Source of the DNA: Bacteroidota bacterium
Lineage (GTDB): Bacteria; Bacteroidota; Ignavibacteria; SZUA-365
NCBI GenBank assembly: GCA_014860565.1
Contig: JACZJN010000005.1
Span: 1 to 46,972 of the forward strand
Reading direction: 5' to 3'
Length of the DNA stretch: 46,972 nucleotides
Position numbers and translations under genes: made by a program
In this document: in pieces, positions 19,238 through 28,281 of the stretch
How the letters are laid out: every line of letters begins with the position of its first letter
Numbering within the stretch: the stretch's first letter is position 1
The notes under the pieces: generated by a model
What the model was told of the DNA's origin: nothing
Database searches by the model: none
Seen by the model: the letters and a program-made list of their open reading frames with translations, nothing else

Positions 19238-20040
19238 CCGGCGCGCTCGACATCGGCTACGGACAGCTGGCCCTTTCGCTGATCTTCATCCTGGCGGGCG
19301 GCATCGCCTCACTGCGGCTGAAACTCGGGCTCGAACGCGATCTGCTCTGGGGAACGGTCCGCACCGTCAGTCAGCTCGCACTCATGGCAGTGGTACTCGC
19401 CTGGATATTCGAAGTACGTGCATGGTACATCGTCGTACCGATCTATGGACTCATGATATTTTTCGCGGCGCGCATCATCCGGGGACGGGTACGAACCACC
19501 ACCGTGCGCTACTTCGTTCCGACCTTTCTTTCCATGCTATTGAGCTACATGCTCGTCACTTTTATCGTCGTCGATCTCATCGTGCAGGCGCGGCCGTGGT
19601 ACATGCCCGAATATTTCCTTCCTCTCGGCGGCATGGTGATCGGGAATTCCATGAATGCCATCGCCATCGCTCTTGACCGCCTGTTCAACGATCTGCTCCG
19701 GCGCCGCGGTGAGGTCGAGCTGCTGCTCTGCCTTGGCGCCACCGGCACGGAAGCTTCCGCCGACATGTTCCGCGACGCGGTGAAGGCCGGCATGATTCCC
19801 AGCATCAACGCGATGATGGGCGTCGGACTCGTCACGATTCCCGGTATGATGACAGGCCAGCTCCTCGCCGGCTCCGATCCGCTCGTGGCAGTCAAATACC
19901 AGATCATGGTGATGCTGATGCTCGTCGGTTCGACCGCGATCGGCAGCGTCCTTGTGATCTCACTCGTCAGGCGGCGCTGCTTCTCCGCGGATCACCGACT
20001 GACCGTCCGGGCAGCGGACCGTCCCCGCAAGTCCCGGTGA
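19234..20040 (+). CDS. fetB: UPF0014 membrane permease, FetB (YbbM)-type
   Basis: A 268-aa integral membrane protein with about seven hydrophobic segments. Family hallmarks are the first helix (LIFILAGGIASLRLKLGLER), the conserved GNSMNAIAIALDRL, the cytoplasmic loop LGATGTEASADMFRDAVKAG and the following TIPGMMTGQLLAGSDP. It forms the translocation path for the ATPase encoded just before it; iron efflux is the role described for the E. coli homologue, and other transition metals are possible. The start overlaps the fetA stop (ATGA), and the C-terminal tail is basic. Confidence 0.9.
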   Translation: MTGALDIGYGQLALSLIFILAGGIASLRLKLGLERDLLWGTVRTVSQLALMAVVLAWIFEVRAWYIVVPIYGLMIFFAARIIRGRVRTTTVRYFVPTFLSMLLSYMLVTFIVVDLIVQARPWYMPEYFLPLGGMVIGNSMNAIAIALDRLFNDLLRRRGEVELLLCLGATGTEASADMFRDAVKAGMIPSINAMMGVGLVTIPGMMTGQLLAGSDPLVAVKYQIMVMLMLVGSTAIGSVLVISLVRRRCFSADHRLTVRAADRPRKSR

Positions 20041-20117
20041 AACTATTCTTCCAGAATTTTCTTACCTTGCGGAAGACTCGCAAATCCGCCTGATTCCACA
20101 ACGATCGTACGGTTCAA

Positions 20118-21494
20118 ATGGACGCTCCCCTTGTCTACATCGTGGATGATGATTATTCACTGCGTCGTCTGCTCGAATTCACTTTGAAATCGTGGGGATA
20201 CGCATCGCAGACCTTCGCCAACGGCGAGTTGTTGCTGCAGGCCCTGGATGAGCAGACGCCGGAGATCGTACTGATGGATCATATGATGCCCGGGCTGTCC
20301 GGACTGGACACGTTGAAAACCGTGCGGGACAAGTATCCGGATCTTCCGGTGATCATGCTCTCCGCGCAGGGAAAAATCGATGTCGCCGTCGAGCTGATGC
20401 GCGCGGGGGCAACGGACTACTTCACAAAGCCGGTCGATCTCAAGCGGCTGCAGTTCGCGCTCAACAACGCGATGAGCATCCACAAGTTGAAGGACAAGGT
20501 GCGGCAGCTGCAGGAAACCCTCGAAAGCACCGTACGCTTCGACAATATCATCTCCAGTTCCGGCGTGATGCAGAACGTGCTCAAGCTCGTTGACAAGGCG
20601 CGCAACAGCGACATCAATGTGCTGATCGAGGGAGAAAGCGGAACGGGAAAGGAACTGATCGCGCGGGCTATTCACTTCAACGGCAACCGCAAGGACCGTC
20701 CGTTCGTCGTCATCAACTGTGCCGCCATTCCTCGCGAGCTGCTGGAAAGCGAGCTCTTCGGACATGAGCGCGGCTCCTTTACCGGAGCAGTGGATCGGAA
20801 AATCGGAAAATTCGAAGCCGCCCACACCGGCACGATATTTCTCGATGAAATCGGCGAACTCGACATGACGCTTCAGGCAAAGCTGCTGCGCGTGATTCAG
20901 ACCAAGCAGTTCGAGCGCATCGGTGGGCTCGAGACGTATACTTCCGACGCGCGGATCATCTCTGCCACCAACCGTGATCTGCTGTCGATGGCGGAACAGC
21001 GTTCCTTCCGTGAAGACCTGTATTACCGGCTCTGCACGTTTCCGATCAAACTGCCCTCCCTTCGCGAACGGCCCTCGGAAATCCCCCTGCTGGCGGAGCA
21101 CTTCCTCAATCAGTTCGCCGCACGGGAAAACAAGCCCGGGATGACCATGGGCGCCGACACGCTCGCGCTGCTGCAGCGTTATCCCTGGCCGGGCAACGTG
21201 CGTGAATTACAGAGCATCATCGAACGCGCCGTGCTGCTTGCCGACGGTGATTCCATCGGTCCGGAGGATCTGCCGCAGGCACTGCGTTTCTCCGGCGGGC
21301 GTAGTGAAGGCGGCTTACCTGCCGAAATCTTCTCCACTCGCGAGGACGTGCTGCCGCTCGAGAAAATCAAGGAGATGGCGATACAACGAGCGCTGCGGCT
21401 GTTCGACGGCAACATGACCGAAACAGCGCGCGCCCTTTCCATCGGCCGCACGACCTTGTATGATCTGATCAAGAAATACGATATTCGTCCCTGA
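20118..21494 (+). CDS. Sigma-54-dependent response regulator (NtrC family)
   Basis: A 458-aa transcription activator. Residues ~4-120 form a receiver domain with acidic pocket DDD at 10-12, phosphoacceptor D54 (LMDHMMPG) and the conserved K in TKPVD. An AAA+ domain (~145-380) has Walker A GESGTGKE and Walker [10 protein letters not shown]. The sigma-54 contact loop reads GSFTGA, an Ala-to-Ser variant of GAFTGA. A Fis-type helix-turn-helix ends the protein ([20 protein letters not shown]). It should activate RNA polymerase-sigma-54 promoters when phosphorylated. Its stop is three bases from the stop of the convergent REC-kinase at 21498, a likely but unproven partner. Targets are unknown. Confidence 0.93.
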   Translation: MDAPLVYIVDDDYSLRRLLEFTLKSWGYASQTFANGELLLQALDEQTPEIVLMDHMMPGLSGLDTLKTVRDKYPDLPVIMLSAQGKIDVAVELMRAGATDYFTKPVDLKRLQFALNNAMSIHKLKDKVRQLQETLESTVRFDNIISSSGVMQNVLKLVDKARNSDINVLIEGESGTGKELIARAIHFNGNRKDRPFVVINCAAIPRELLESELFGHERGSFTGAVDRKIGKFEAAHTGTIFLDEIGELDMTLQAKLLRVIQTKQFERIGGLETYTSDARIISATNRDLLSMAEQRSFREDLYYRLCTFPIKLPSLRERPSEIPLLAEHFLNQFAARENKPGMTMGADTLALLQRYPWPGNVRELQSIIERAVLLADGDSIGPEDLPQALRFSGGRSEGGLPAEIFSTREDVLPLEKIKEMAIQRALRLFDGNMTETARALSIGRTTLYDLIKKYDIRP

Positions 21495-21497
21495 GTC

Positions 21498-22595
21498 TCA
21501 ATCCTCCGCAAGCGGCAGCAATACCGATACCGCCGTAAACCTCCCCAGCTCGCTTTCAATGCGCAGCAGTCCGCCATGAAGATCCGCGATGGTGTGCACG
21601 ATCGCCAATCCGAGTCCCACCCCGGGCTGTTCGAATTGAGAGCGATCAAACTGTGTGTACGCCCCGATCGAATGGATCTGCTGCTCCGCCATGCCGCGTC
21701 CGCGGTCGATGATCGAAATTTCATAAAACCCGTCCGCGGCCGTTCCCCGCACCTCGATCTTCGAACCGTCGAGGCTGAATTTGCAGGCGTTGTCGGCAAG
21801 CTCTTCGATGATCTTTTCATAATCGCGCGCGCCGATGCGCAGCCGCGCATTGTCGGCTTGCACGTTCACGTCCTTGCCGCGCCGGGCGCGGGCGGCGACC
21901 GACTGTACCGTATCTCGCAGCAACTCGTCGGGATAGGCCATTTCTTCGGCGAGTATTGCTTCCCTGCGTTTGTCGTCGTGGCGCAGACTTTCGAGCTCCG
22001 CGAAGCGCAGGTAGTTCTGCACCAGGCGCAGCAGACGCTGGCCGGACTGGTGAATGTTGTTGAGCATCTCGCCGACTTCGCTCACGCCGAAATCTTCCAT
22101 GTGGTCTTTCAGCAGATGGGAAATTCCGAGGATGGAATTCAGCGGTGTGAGAAATTCGTGCGGAAGGGAGCGACTGAGGGAATCGCGGAATTGATCGAGC
22201 GCGTCATTCATCTTCTGATCGTAGGACTGCCGTTTCTGCAGTCGAACGTTGACGGCATTGAGCAGTTCCTCCCGTGTGAACGGTTTGGTCAGGTAGTCGT
22301 CGGCACCAGAGAGCATACCTTTGCGCAAGTCGCTTTTATCCGACAGCGCCGAGAGAAAAATGAAGGGGATGAGTTCCGTGGCAGGATCCTTCCGCACATA
22401 CTCGAGCACGCCGAAGCCACCGAGATTGGGCATCATCACATCGCAGAGCACCAGGTCAGGCAGCTGCTCCCTGATAAGATCGATACCGTGCAGGCCGTTC
22501 TCCGCGGAGATGACGAAATACCCGGCTTCCGTCAGGCGCTCGATAATCGTTTCGCGGACGATGACATCGTCTTCGATGACGGCGATTTTGGTCAT
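21498..22595 (-). CDS. Response regulator-histidine kinase fusion (REC-HisKA-HATPase)
   Basis: A 365-aa soluble protein. The ATG at 22595 is chosen because AGGAG lies six bases upstream and it begins directly with the receiver strand MTKIAVIEDD; an in-frame start at 22640 has no such support. The receiver (~1-120) has phosphoacceptor D in VLCDVMMP and K in TKPFTREE. A HisKA segment follows with the phosphorylatable His in SLPHEFLTPLNSILG, then an HATPase_c domain with N-box ELADNACKF, DRGRGM and GVGLGLAIVHTIADLHGG. There are no membrane segments. Such proteins take phosphate at the receiver and signal through their own kinase domain to another regulator. It is convergent with the NtrC-type regulator. 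Confidence 0.92.
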   Translation of the reverse strand: MTKIAVIEDDVIVRETIIERLTEAGYFVISAENGLHGIDLIREQLPDLVLCDVMMPNLGGFGVLEYVRKDPATELIPFIFLSALSDKSDLRKGMLSGADDYLTKPFTREELLNAVNVRLQKRQSYDQKMNDALDQFRDSLSRSLPHEFLTPLNSILGISHLLKDHMEDFGVSEVGEMLNNIHQSGQRLLRLVQNYLRFAELESLRHDDKRREAILAEEMAYPDELLRDTVQSVAARARRGKDVNVQADNARLRIGARDYEKIIEELADNACKFSLDGSKIEVRGTAADGFYEISIIDRGRGMAEQQIHSIGAYTQFDRSQFEQPGVGLGLAIVHTIADLHGGLLRIESELGRFTAVSVLLPLAED

Positions 22596-22694
22596 GGCGG
22601 CTCCTGTGTGAACGGAACGGGATAATGTATGAATCTCCACGATTCAGTACAAACCAGTCGGGATTTTTGAGACTCCGAAGGAGAGAGAATGACA

Positions 22695-22723
22695 TTGTAT
22701 ATTTATGAGCATATGCTTATAAT
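22695..22723 (+). promoter_or_regulatory. Sigma-70-like promoter of the DUF134-NifX pair
   Basis: TTGTAT (22695-22700) and a perfect TATAAT (22718-22723) are separated by 17 bases. The predicted start falls at about 22730, the A of the ATG of the DUF134 gene, so the transcript may be leaderless or nearly so. No Shine-Dalgarno is seen before that ATG, which agrees. Confidence 0.6.
22703..22722. promoter_or_regulatory. Operator-like palindrome overlapping the DUF134 promoter
   Basis: TTATGAGCATATGCTTATAA is a 20-base inverted repeat with one mismatched pair, centred between 22712 and 22713. It fills the spacer and most of the -10 hexamer, so a bound dimer would block RNA polymerase. The adjacent DUF134 protein has a helix-turn-helix and is the obvious candidate ligand (autoregulation; inference). 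Confidence 0.6.
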
Positions 22724-22729
22724 ATATTC

Positions 22730-23203
22730 ATGAAAAGGAAGCGCGGACGACCGCCACATTGCCGGGCCATCGGACCTGCACCGGAGGTGACATGTTTCAA
22801 GCCCGCCGGCATCCCATTGTCGGGATGCCGGTCTATAGTCATGACACTTGACGAGCTTGAGGCAGTACGGTTGGCAGATTACGAAGGTTTGTACCAGGAC
22901 GAGGCCGCCGTACGCATGGAGGTCAGCCGGGCAACCTTCGGGCGCATACTTGAGTCGGCGAGAAAGAAAATCGCCCGCGTTCTCATCGAAGGACTCGTTC
23001 TGGAAATAACCGGAGGTGAAGTCATGTCAACACCGCAGCACATGGGGCGCGGAGGATTCTGTCTCTGTCCTTCCTGCGACATCCGCATCCCGCATCAGGC
23101 AGGAATGCCCTGTATCAAACAGCAATGTCCGCAATGCGGAAAACACATGCTCCGTGAACACGGGGAACATCACACACGACTACAGAATCGTAGAAAGGAT
23201 TAA
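22730..23203 (+). CDS. DUF134 (UPF0251) family DNA-binding protein with C-terminal zinc-ribbon
   Basis: A 157-aa protein. The DUF134 core has a basic N-end (MKRKRGRPPHCR), the recognition strand MTLDELEAVRLADYEGLYQD and a helix-turn-helix resembling sigma factor region 4 (EAAVRMEVSRATFGRILESA). A C-terminal extension carries four cysteines in two CxxC pairs, CPSC and CPQC, with His residues nearby, probably a zinc ribbon. Family members commonly sit beside NifX/NifB-type Fe-Mo cofactor domain proteins, as here, where the next gene starts within a few bases. A role as local metal- or Fe-S-responsive regulator is inferred from that context. A palindrome overlaps the promoter, and the mRNA may be leaderless. 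Confidence 0.87.
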   Translation: MKRKRGRPPHCRAIGPAPEVTCFKPAGIPLSGCRSIVMTLDELEAVRLADYEGLYQDEAAVRMEVSRATFGRILESARKKIARVLIEGLVLEITGGEVMSTPQHMGRGGFCLCPSCDIRIPHQAGMPCIKQQCPQCGKHMLREHGEHHTRLQNRRKD

Positions 23204-23208
23204 TGGAA

Positions 23209-23625
23209 ATGAAACTCGCAATTGCTTCAGACGATGGCGTGCGCGTGGCAGGACATTTCGGACGCTGCCTCGGCTTTACCATCGTGAACATCGAAAACGA
23301 TATCATCACAGACAAAAACTGGATGCCCAACCGTGTCACACACCATGTGATGAACGAGCACGGGCAGGAGCACGAGCACGGGCAGGAGCACGGGCACGGG
23401 CACGGAAACGGGCACGAGCACGGGCACAGTCACGCCGGGATCATGGAGGTGCTTCGGGGCTGCGAACTCGTTGTGGGTGGAGGAATGGGCATGCGGCTCC
23501 GTAATGATTTCATGGCCAACGGGATCGACACGATAATTACCGATCTCCCGACGGTCGATGAAGTGCTGCAGGCCTTGCGTGAAAACCGCCTGACAAACGC
23601 ACGGAGCGGCTGCGCGCCCCACTGA
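23209..23625 (+). CDS. NifX/NifB-like dinitrogenase cofactor domain protein with His-rich insert
   Basis: A 138-aa protein. The ATG at 23209 (MKLAIASDDG) fits the family start and lies 9 bases after AAAGGA; an ATG at 23203 overlapping the previous stop is the alternative. The fold of the dinitrogenase iron-molybdenum cofactor biosynthesis family is seen at both ends (VRVAGHFGRCLGFTIV; GCELVVGGGMGMRLRNDFMANGIDTII). Between them lies a low-complexity stretch (23341-23435) with 12 His in about 31 residues in EHGQEH/GHGHGNGH units, probably a metal-binding loop grown by repeat slippage. No nif structural genes are in view, so the role is more likely metal or Fe-S handling than nitrogen fixation. 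It is translationally coupled to the DUF134 regulator. Confidence 0.88.
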   Translation: MKLAIASDDGVRVAGHFGRCLGFTIVNIENDIITDKNWMPNRVTHHVMNEHGQEHEHGQEHGHGHGNGHEHGHSHAGIMEVLRGCELVVGGGMGMRLRNDFMANGIDTIITDLPTVDEVLQALRENRLTNARSGCAPH

Positions 23626-23674
23626 TCCCATACATGGGGCCGAGGGTTCTGAAGGCGCAACAGACACCCGATGA

Positions 23675-23710
23675 GGTGGGGTGCGAAGCGATACGCGGAT
23701 GCACCCCGCC
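23675..23710. terminator. Stem-loop between convergent NifX-like and hybrid-kinase genes
   Basis: GGTGGGGTGC (23675-23684) pairs with GCACCCCGCC (23701-23710), ten pairs including one wobble, around a 16-base loop. It lies between the stops at 23625 and 23719 of two convergent genes and may end both transcripts. There is no T-run, so it could instead be a REP-like palindrome. Confidence 0.45.
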
Positions 23711-23718
23711 ACTGCCCG

Positions 23719-26700
23719 TTATTTCTGGTGAACGTTTTCGAGGGCGCTGACTGACTGCTCGAAAACCCGCTGCATGACGGCAAGATGCTCCGGGATGCGA
23801 TGCAGATCGCCGCTCTCCGCGGCATGCTCCATGCGCAGGCAGACCTCCGCCATCGAACGCGCACCGAGATTAAGCGCCGATCCCTTGATCGTGTGCGCCA
23901 CGCGTCTAACAGTCTGTGTCTTCCCTGCATCCAGCGCTTCTATCATCTGTCGCACGAGGTCGGGCGTCTGCTCCCTGAAGATGGAGAGCAGTTCCGTGAA
24001 AATATCTGCCTCGCCTCCGACACTCAGCGATAGCAGCATATCGATCGTGTCCAGATCCAGGAAGTCGTCTGCATGTTCGGCCGCGACTTGCACCGTATGT
24101 GCATCGTGCGCCTGCCCCGCCCATCGCTGAATGGCCGATTGCACGGCCTCGAGGCGGATGGGCTTGGTTATATAATCGTGCATGCCCGCAGCGAGGCAGT
24201 GCTCGCGATCCCCGTCCATGGCGTTGGCCGTGACGGCAATGATCACCGGCTGGCGCTCAGGGGGCAGTTCGGCCTGAATGTGTCTTGTCGCCTCGAGACC
24301 ATCCATCTCCGGCATCTGAATGTCCATAAAGACCAGATCATAGCGTTGCCTCCCGAGTGCATCGAGAACTTCACGACCGTTCGCCGCCACGTCGGCCCGG
24401 TAGCCGAGCCGCTGCAGCACGCGCACCACCAGCTTCTGGTTCACGGGATTATCTTCCGCAATGAGAATGCGGAGCGGGAGCTTCTCGGCGAGATGCTGAT
24501 CCAACACCGGCCCTTTCTTCGGTTCCTTTCGACTTTCCTGCTTGCTCTGCAGCAGCACCGAAATGATGACATCAAAGAGCTGCGACTGCTTGACCGGCTT
24601 CGTGAGCACGGCCTGAAACAGACCGTCGTCCGGTATGCGCCCGTCATATTTGCTCAGCGAGGTGAGCAGGATGAACGGCATCGCGTTTGATGGAAAGCGT
24701 TCCCGAATCGTGCGGGCAAGCCGCACGCCGTCCATTCCGGGCATGAGCATGTCAATGATTGCCAGGTCATAACGCGATTCATCGGCGAGCACGCGTAGCG
24801 CATCGTCACCGGAAGGAACGACGAGACATTCCATGCCCCATCCGACGCACTGAAGATTCAGAATGCGGCGGTTCGTCTGATTGTCATCGATCACGAGCAC
24901 GCGACGGCCTTCCACACCGCTGAAGCGCTCCAAGTTTTCATCCCCGGGATCGCTGAGAGCCGCGGCCTGAATGGTGAATGAGAATGTGGATCCTTCTGCC
25001 AGCTTGCTTTCCACCCAGATTTCTCCGCCCATCATATCGACGAGGCGTGAAGTGATTGCCAGTCCGAGTCCCGTGCCGCCGTATTTCCTTGTCGTGGAAG
25101 AGTCGATCTGGGTGAAGGAGTGGAAGAGCATATCCGTCTTGTCTTCCGGGATGCCAATGCCGGTGTCGCGGACACCGAACTGGAGCACCACGTTCTCTCC
25201 GCTGCGCTCCTTCACGGAAACGGAGACGAAGATCTCGCCCTGTTCGGTGAACTTGATGCTGTTGCCCACGAGGTTGAGCAGTATCTGACGCAGGCGGGTA
25301 ATGTCGCCCTCGATGCGCGGCGGAACCTCGCCGTCGATCAAGTACAGCATTTCAATCTGCTTCCCGCCGATATTCGGCGTGAGGAGATCGAACACCTCCT
25401 CGATGCAGGGACGCAGATCGAACGGATGACGCTCGATCTCCATGCGACCGGATTCTATTTTCGAGAAATCCAGAATGTCGTTAATGATGGCGAGAAGGCT
25501 GTCGCCGCTTTGCCGTATCGTTTCGACATACTCGTGCTGGTCGGCGGTCAGTGGTGTCTCGAGCAGCAGTCCCGTCATGCCGATCACGCCATTCATCGGT
25601 GTACGAATTTCATGACTCATCGAGGCGAGGAAATCGCTTTTTGCCTGATCGGCGCTTTCCGCGGCCTCCTTCGCCGCGATCAGTTCCTCAGCATAGTTCT
25701 TTCGTTCCTCTTCGAGCATCTGCTCTTCGAGGTAGTGACTGATGCTTCGCGCGAGCAGCTCGATAATCTCGCTGTCGCTTGCGCGGAACTGCCGGCGGAA
25801 AGGCCGTTGCGACGAGAAATTCAGTGTGCCGAATATTTCGCCGCGCACGCGGATGGGCGTTCCGATGAAGGATTCCGCATGCCATTCGCGATACACGGGA
25901 TGATCCTGGAAATCCGGATCCGAGCCTGCCTGGCTGATGGTCAACGTCGACTGACGGCTGATCACCAGGTCACAATACGTCTGCTGGATTTCGAATCGCA
26001 GCCCGGGATGGAGCTTTTCATTTTTCGACCGCACGGCGAACAGTTCATACTCGCCTTCGGTGATGCGGCTGATGATGCCTGTTTCCATGCGGAAGATTTC
26101 CATGCCCGTGCGCAGAAAATCATCGAAGAGGTCATCGTAACTTTCGAAGGACTGCGTGCTCAGACGGTGGATCTGCTTGATATGCTCGCTGAACACGAGC
26201 AGCCGTTGTTCCGCTTTTTTCCGGTCGGAGATGTCGTGCGAAATCGAGACCATCCCTACAGGCTGTCCATCTCGTATGAGCACGGAGGTTGTCAGGTACA
26301 CCCAGAACTCGCTGCCACTCCGGGTGATGTTCAGAACATCGCCTTTCCATCCGCCGTTCATGGTCTGTTCCGCGAGTTCCATCGAAAGGTTGGACGGATT
26401 CCCCGGCGAAAGGAAAAGCGTGGAGGGCTGCCCGATAAGGTCGGTCTCGGCGTACCCGAAACGCCGGAGCACCGGTTTGTTCACGTACTGAATTTTCCCG
26501 CGCAGATCGGTGATGATAATGAAATCACTTACCGATTCCACGACCTGCGCGAAACGGGCGATCTGTTCGGTGCTGCGCCGACGTTCGCTGACATCGCGCG
26601 TCGTGACGACGATGCCGTTGATCGAGGGTATGTGGAAGTAGTTCTTGGCGATCGCTTCGAGTTCCAGCCAGCTCCCGTTGACATGGCGATGGCGGAATTC

Positions 26701-28002
26701 CACTTTCTCTTCGTATTCCGGATGCGAAAGTACGCGCTTGGAAACGGCGATCACCCGCTCGACGTCGTCGGGATGAATAAACGGAAATATCTTTTTCCCC
26801 AGCCGCTCCTTCACGCTGTAGCCGCCCATGCGCTCGACCGCCACGGTCTCATAGAGAATTTCCCCGTGTTCGCTGAGCACGGTGATCGCATCACTGAGAT
26901 TCTGCAGCAGCGACCGGAATCGCGTTTCGCTCTGCTGCAGGATGCCGCGCGTTTCCTCGCGCGTAAAAATACCGCCGAGGATACTGGCCACGACAAAAAG
27001 GATGGATTCCTCCTGTTCGGACCAGTGTCGCGGAGAATGGCAGTCGTCGAAGCCGATAAAGCCCCAGAATCTCCCTTCCGTAAAAATCGGTACGCAGATA
27101 AGAGAAAGGATGTCCTGCGGTTCGAGCAGCGCGCGCTCAACCGAGGGGAAATCGCACACAAGCCCCTTGACGCTTTTCCCTTTCGAAAGGCGTGTATACC
27201 ATCGCTCGAGTTGTGGCTCGTACGGCAGCTGCTGCAGCTGCGGGTTATCGATCTGCTGGCTTACCGAACCGCGCGCCCATTCGAAACGCTGGCTCAACAG
27301 GGCCATACTGTTCGTGGCATCGAGACCGTTTTCGAAAATGTAAACGCGGTCGACCCCGCTCGCCTCGCCGAGCGTCTGCAGCGATTCGCGGATTCCATCG
27401 TGAATGTTGGATGCAGTGATGAGCTGACGGCTGGCAATGGTGACGCCGCGCAGCAGAACATCGCGCGCCTGCAGGTCTTCAAGCGCGCGCTTGCGCACGG
27501 AGATATCGCGAAAGAAAAGGACAACATGTCCGCCGGTCAGCGGGATGAGTGAGATTTCGAAATTGACTGCACTTCCCTGCTGCGGGACGGTCACCTCGCG
27601 AATCACACGGCCCAGCGTTTCCCGTACTTCACTGAGCAATGCGGGAAGGTCGAGCAATTCGGAGAAGACAGGCAATTCGCTGATGGGTCGCGTCGTAAGC
27701 AATCCTTCACCGAAAAACACCCTTGCATTGATGCCGCCCGCTTCGAGAATGAGATTGTCTTCGGAGACCCGGAGATAGAGATCGGGTAATGTTTCAATGA
27801 TGGCGTTGCGATCCGCATCCGCCTGCGCCCATGCGCGCGAGGTACGCTCTATCACTTGATCCAACTCCGCCCGCTGCGTCTCGAATGCCCGGTACGTCGT
27901 GTCGATCAATGCGAGGAGCTTCTTCCATTCCGCCGCATCGGGTACGTTCTCGCCGAATACCTTGCGGATCTGCCGCTGCAGCACTTCATGTCGCTCATCC
28001 AT
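23719..28002 (-). CDS. Giant soluble hybrid histidine kinase (PAS-GAF-PAS-PAS-GAF-HisKA-HATPase-REC-REC-HPt)
   Basis: A 1427-aa protein. The ATG at 28002 is chosen over an in-frame TTG one codon earlier; a purine-rich GGAGGAGAGG lies upstream. Approximate order: PAS (60-170), GAF (180-335), PAS (350-465), PAS (480-595, NKPVLRRFGY), GAF (610-770), HisKA with H797 in MSHEIRTPMNGV, HATPase_c (900-1010, DTGIGIPEDK and GGTGLGLAIT), receiver 1 (D in IIDMLMPGMDG, ~1080), receiver 2 (D in FMDIQMPEMDG, ~1226) and HPt with H in AHTIKGSALNLG (~1368). No transmembrane segment is evident, so it senses cytoplasmic ligands, redox or energy state. All phosphorelay residues are present. It is divergent from the trehalose/MscS operon, suggesting but not proving a link to osmotic or desiccation stress. 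Confidence 0.93.
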   Translation of the reverse strand: MDERHEVLQRQIRKVFGENVPDAAEWKKLLALIDTTYRAFETQRAELDQVIERTSRAWAQADADRNAIIETLPDLYLRVSEDNLILEAGGINARVFFGEGLLTTRPISELPVFSELLDLPALLSEVRETLGRVIREVTVPQQGSAVNFEISLIPLTGGHVVLFFRDISVRKRALEDLQARDVLLRGVTIASRQLITASNIHDGIRESLQTLGEASGVDRVYIFENGLDATNSMALLSQRFEWARGSVSQQIDNPQLQQLPYEPQLERWYTRLSKGKSVKGLVCDFPSVERALLEPQDILSLICVPIFTEGRFWGFIGFDDCHSPRHWSEQEESILFVVASILGGIFTREETRGILQQSETRFRSLLQNLSDAITVLSEHGEILYETVAVERMGGYSVKERLGKKIFPFIHPDDVERVIAVSKRVLSHPEYEEKVEFRHRHVNGSWLELEAIAKNYFHIPSINGIVVTTRDVSERRRSTEQIARFAQVVESVSDFIIITDLRGKIQYVNKPVLRRFGYAETDLIGQPSTLFLSPGNPSNLSMELAEQTMNGGWKGDVLNITRSGSEFWVYLTTSVLIRDGQPVGMVSISHDISDRKKAEQRLLVFSEHIKQIHRLSTQSFESYDDLFDDFLRTGMEIFRMETGIISRITEGEYELFAVRSKNEKLHPGLRFEIQQTYCDLVISRQSTLTISQAGSDPDFQDHPVYREWHAESFIGTPIRVRGEIFGTLNFSSQRPFRRQFRASDSEIIELLARSISHYLEEQMLEEERKNYAEELIAAKEAAESADQAKSDFLASMSHEIRTPMNGVIGMTGLLLETPLTADQHEYVETIRQSGDSLLAIINDILDFSKIESGRMEIERHPFDLRPCIEEVFDLLTPNIGGKQIEMLYLIDGEVPPRIEGDITRLRQILLNLVGNSIKFTEQGEIFVSVSVKERSGENVVLQFGVRDTGIGIPEDKTDMLFHSFTQIDSSTTRKYGGTGLGLAITSRLVDMMGGEIWVESKLAEGSTFSFTIQAAALSDPGDENLERFSGVEGRRVLVIDDNQTNRRILNLQCVGWGMECLVVPSGDDALRVLADESRYDLAIIDMLMPGMDGVRLARTIRERFPSNAMPFILLTSLSKYDGRIPDDGLFQAVLTKPVKQSQLFDVIISVLLQSKQESRKEPKKGPVLDQHLAEKLPLRILIAEDNPVNQKLVVRVLQRLGYRADVAANGREVLDALGRQRYDLVFMDIQMPEMDGLEATRHIQAELPPERQPVIIAVTANAMDGDREHCLAAGMHDYITKPIRLEAVQSAIQRWAGQAHDAHTVQVAAEHADDFLDLDTIDMLLSLSVGGEADIFTELLSIFREQTPDLVRQMIEALDAGKTQTVRRVAHTIKGSALNLGARSMAEVCLRMEHAAESGDLHRIPEHLAVMQRVFEQSVSALENVHQK

Positions 28003-28281
28003 CAAGGGCGTCCTCTCCTCCGGGCGAGCCTCACCCGGGATTCTTCATGTTGTCACCACTCATTGCGCTGGAACAGGCGTCGTGTATTGCGGTCGGGCAG
28101 GAATTCCATCACCGCTGAAGGAGACGGTGCGTGCGCGAGGGTCCTTGCCCGCATACACGATCCTAATATACGAAGGAATGCACACCGGCGCAGTTTTCAG
28201 GGTCATGGAATTATCGTCCGGTATTTCGTGTTGTTCTTAGATACACCACATACCCGTTTGTCTCATCAAATCCCATGGATC

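Noticed and set aside
23356-23430. The GAGCACGGGCAG repeats as a noncoding satellite
   Set aside because: They stay in frame within a NifX-like gene and encode a His-rich loop.
23209-23625. The NifX-like gene as evidence of nitrogen fixation
   Set aside because: No nitrogenase or nif assembly genes are in the window, and such domains are common in non-fixing organisms beside DUF134.
25120-27552. An 810-codon open frame antisense to the giant hybrid kinase
   Set aside because: It is fully covered by an intact multidomain kinase, and its composition is that of a high-GC shadow frame.
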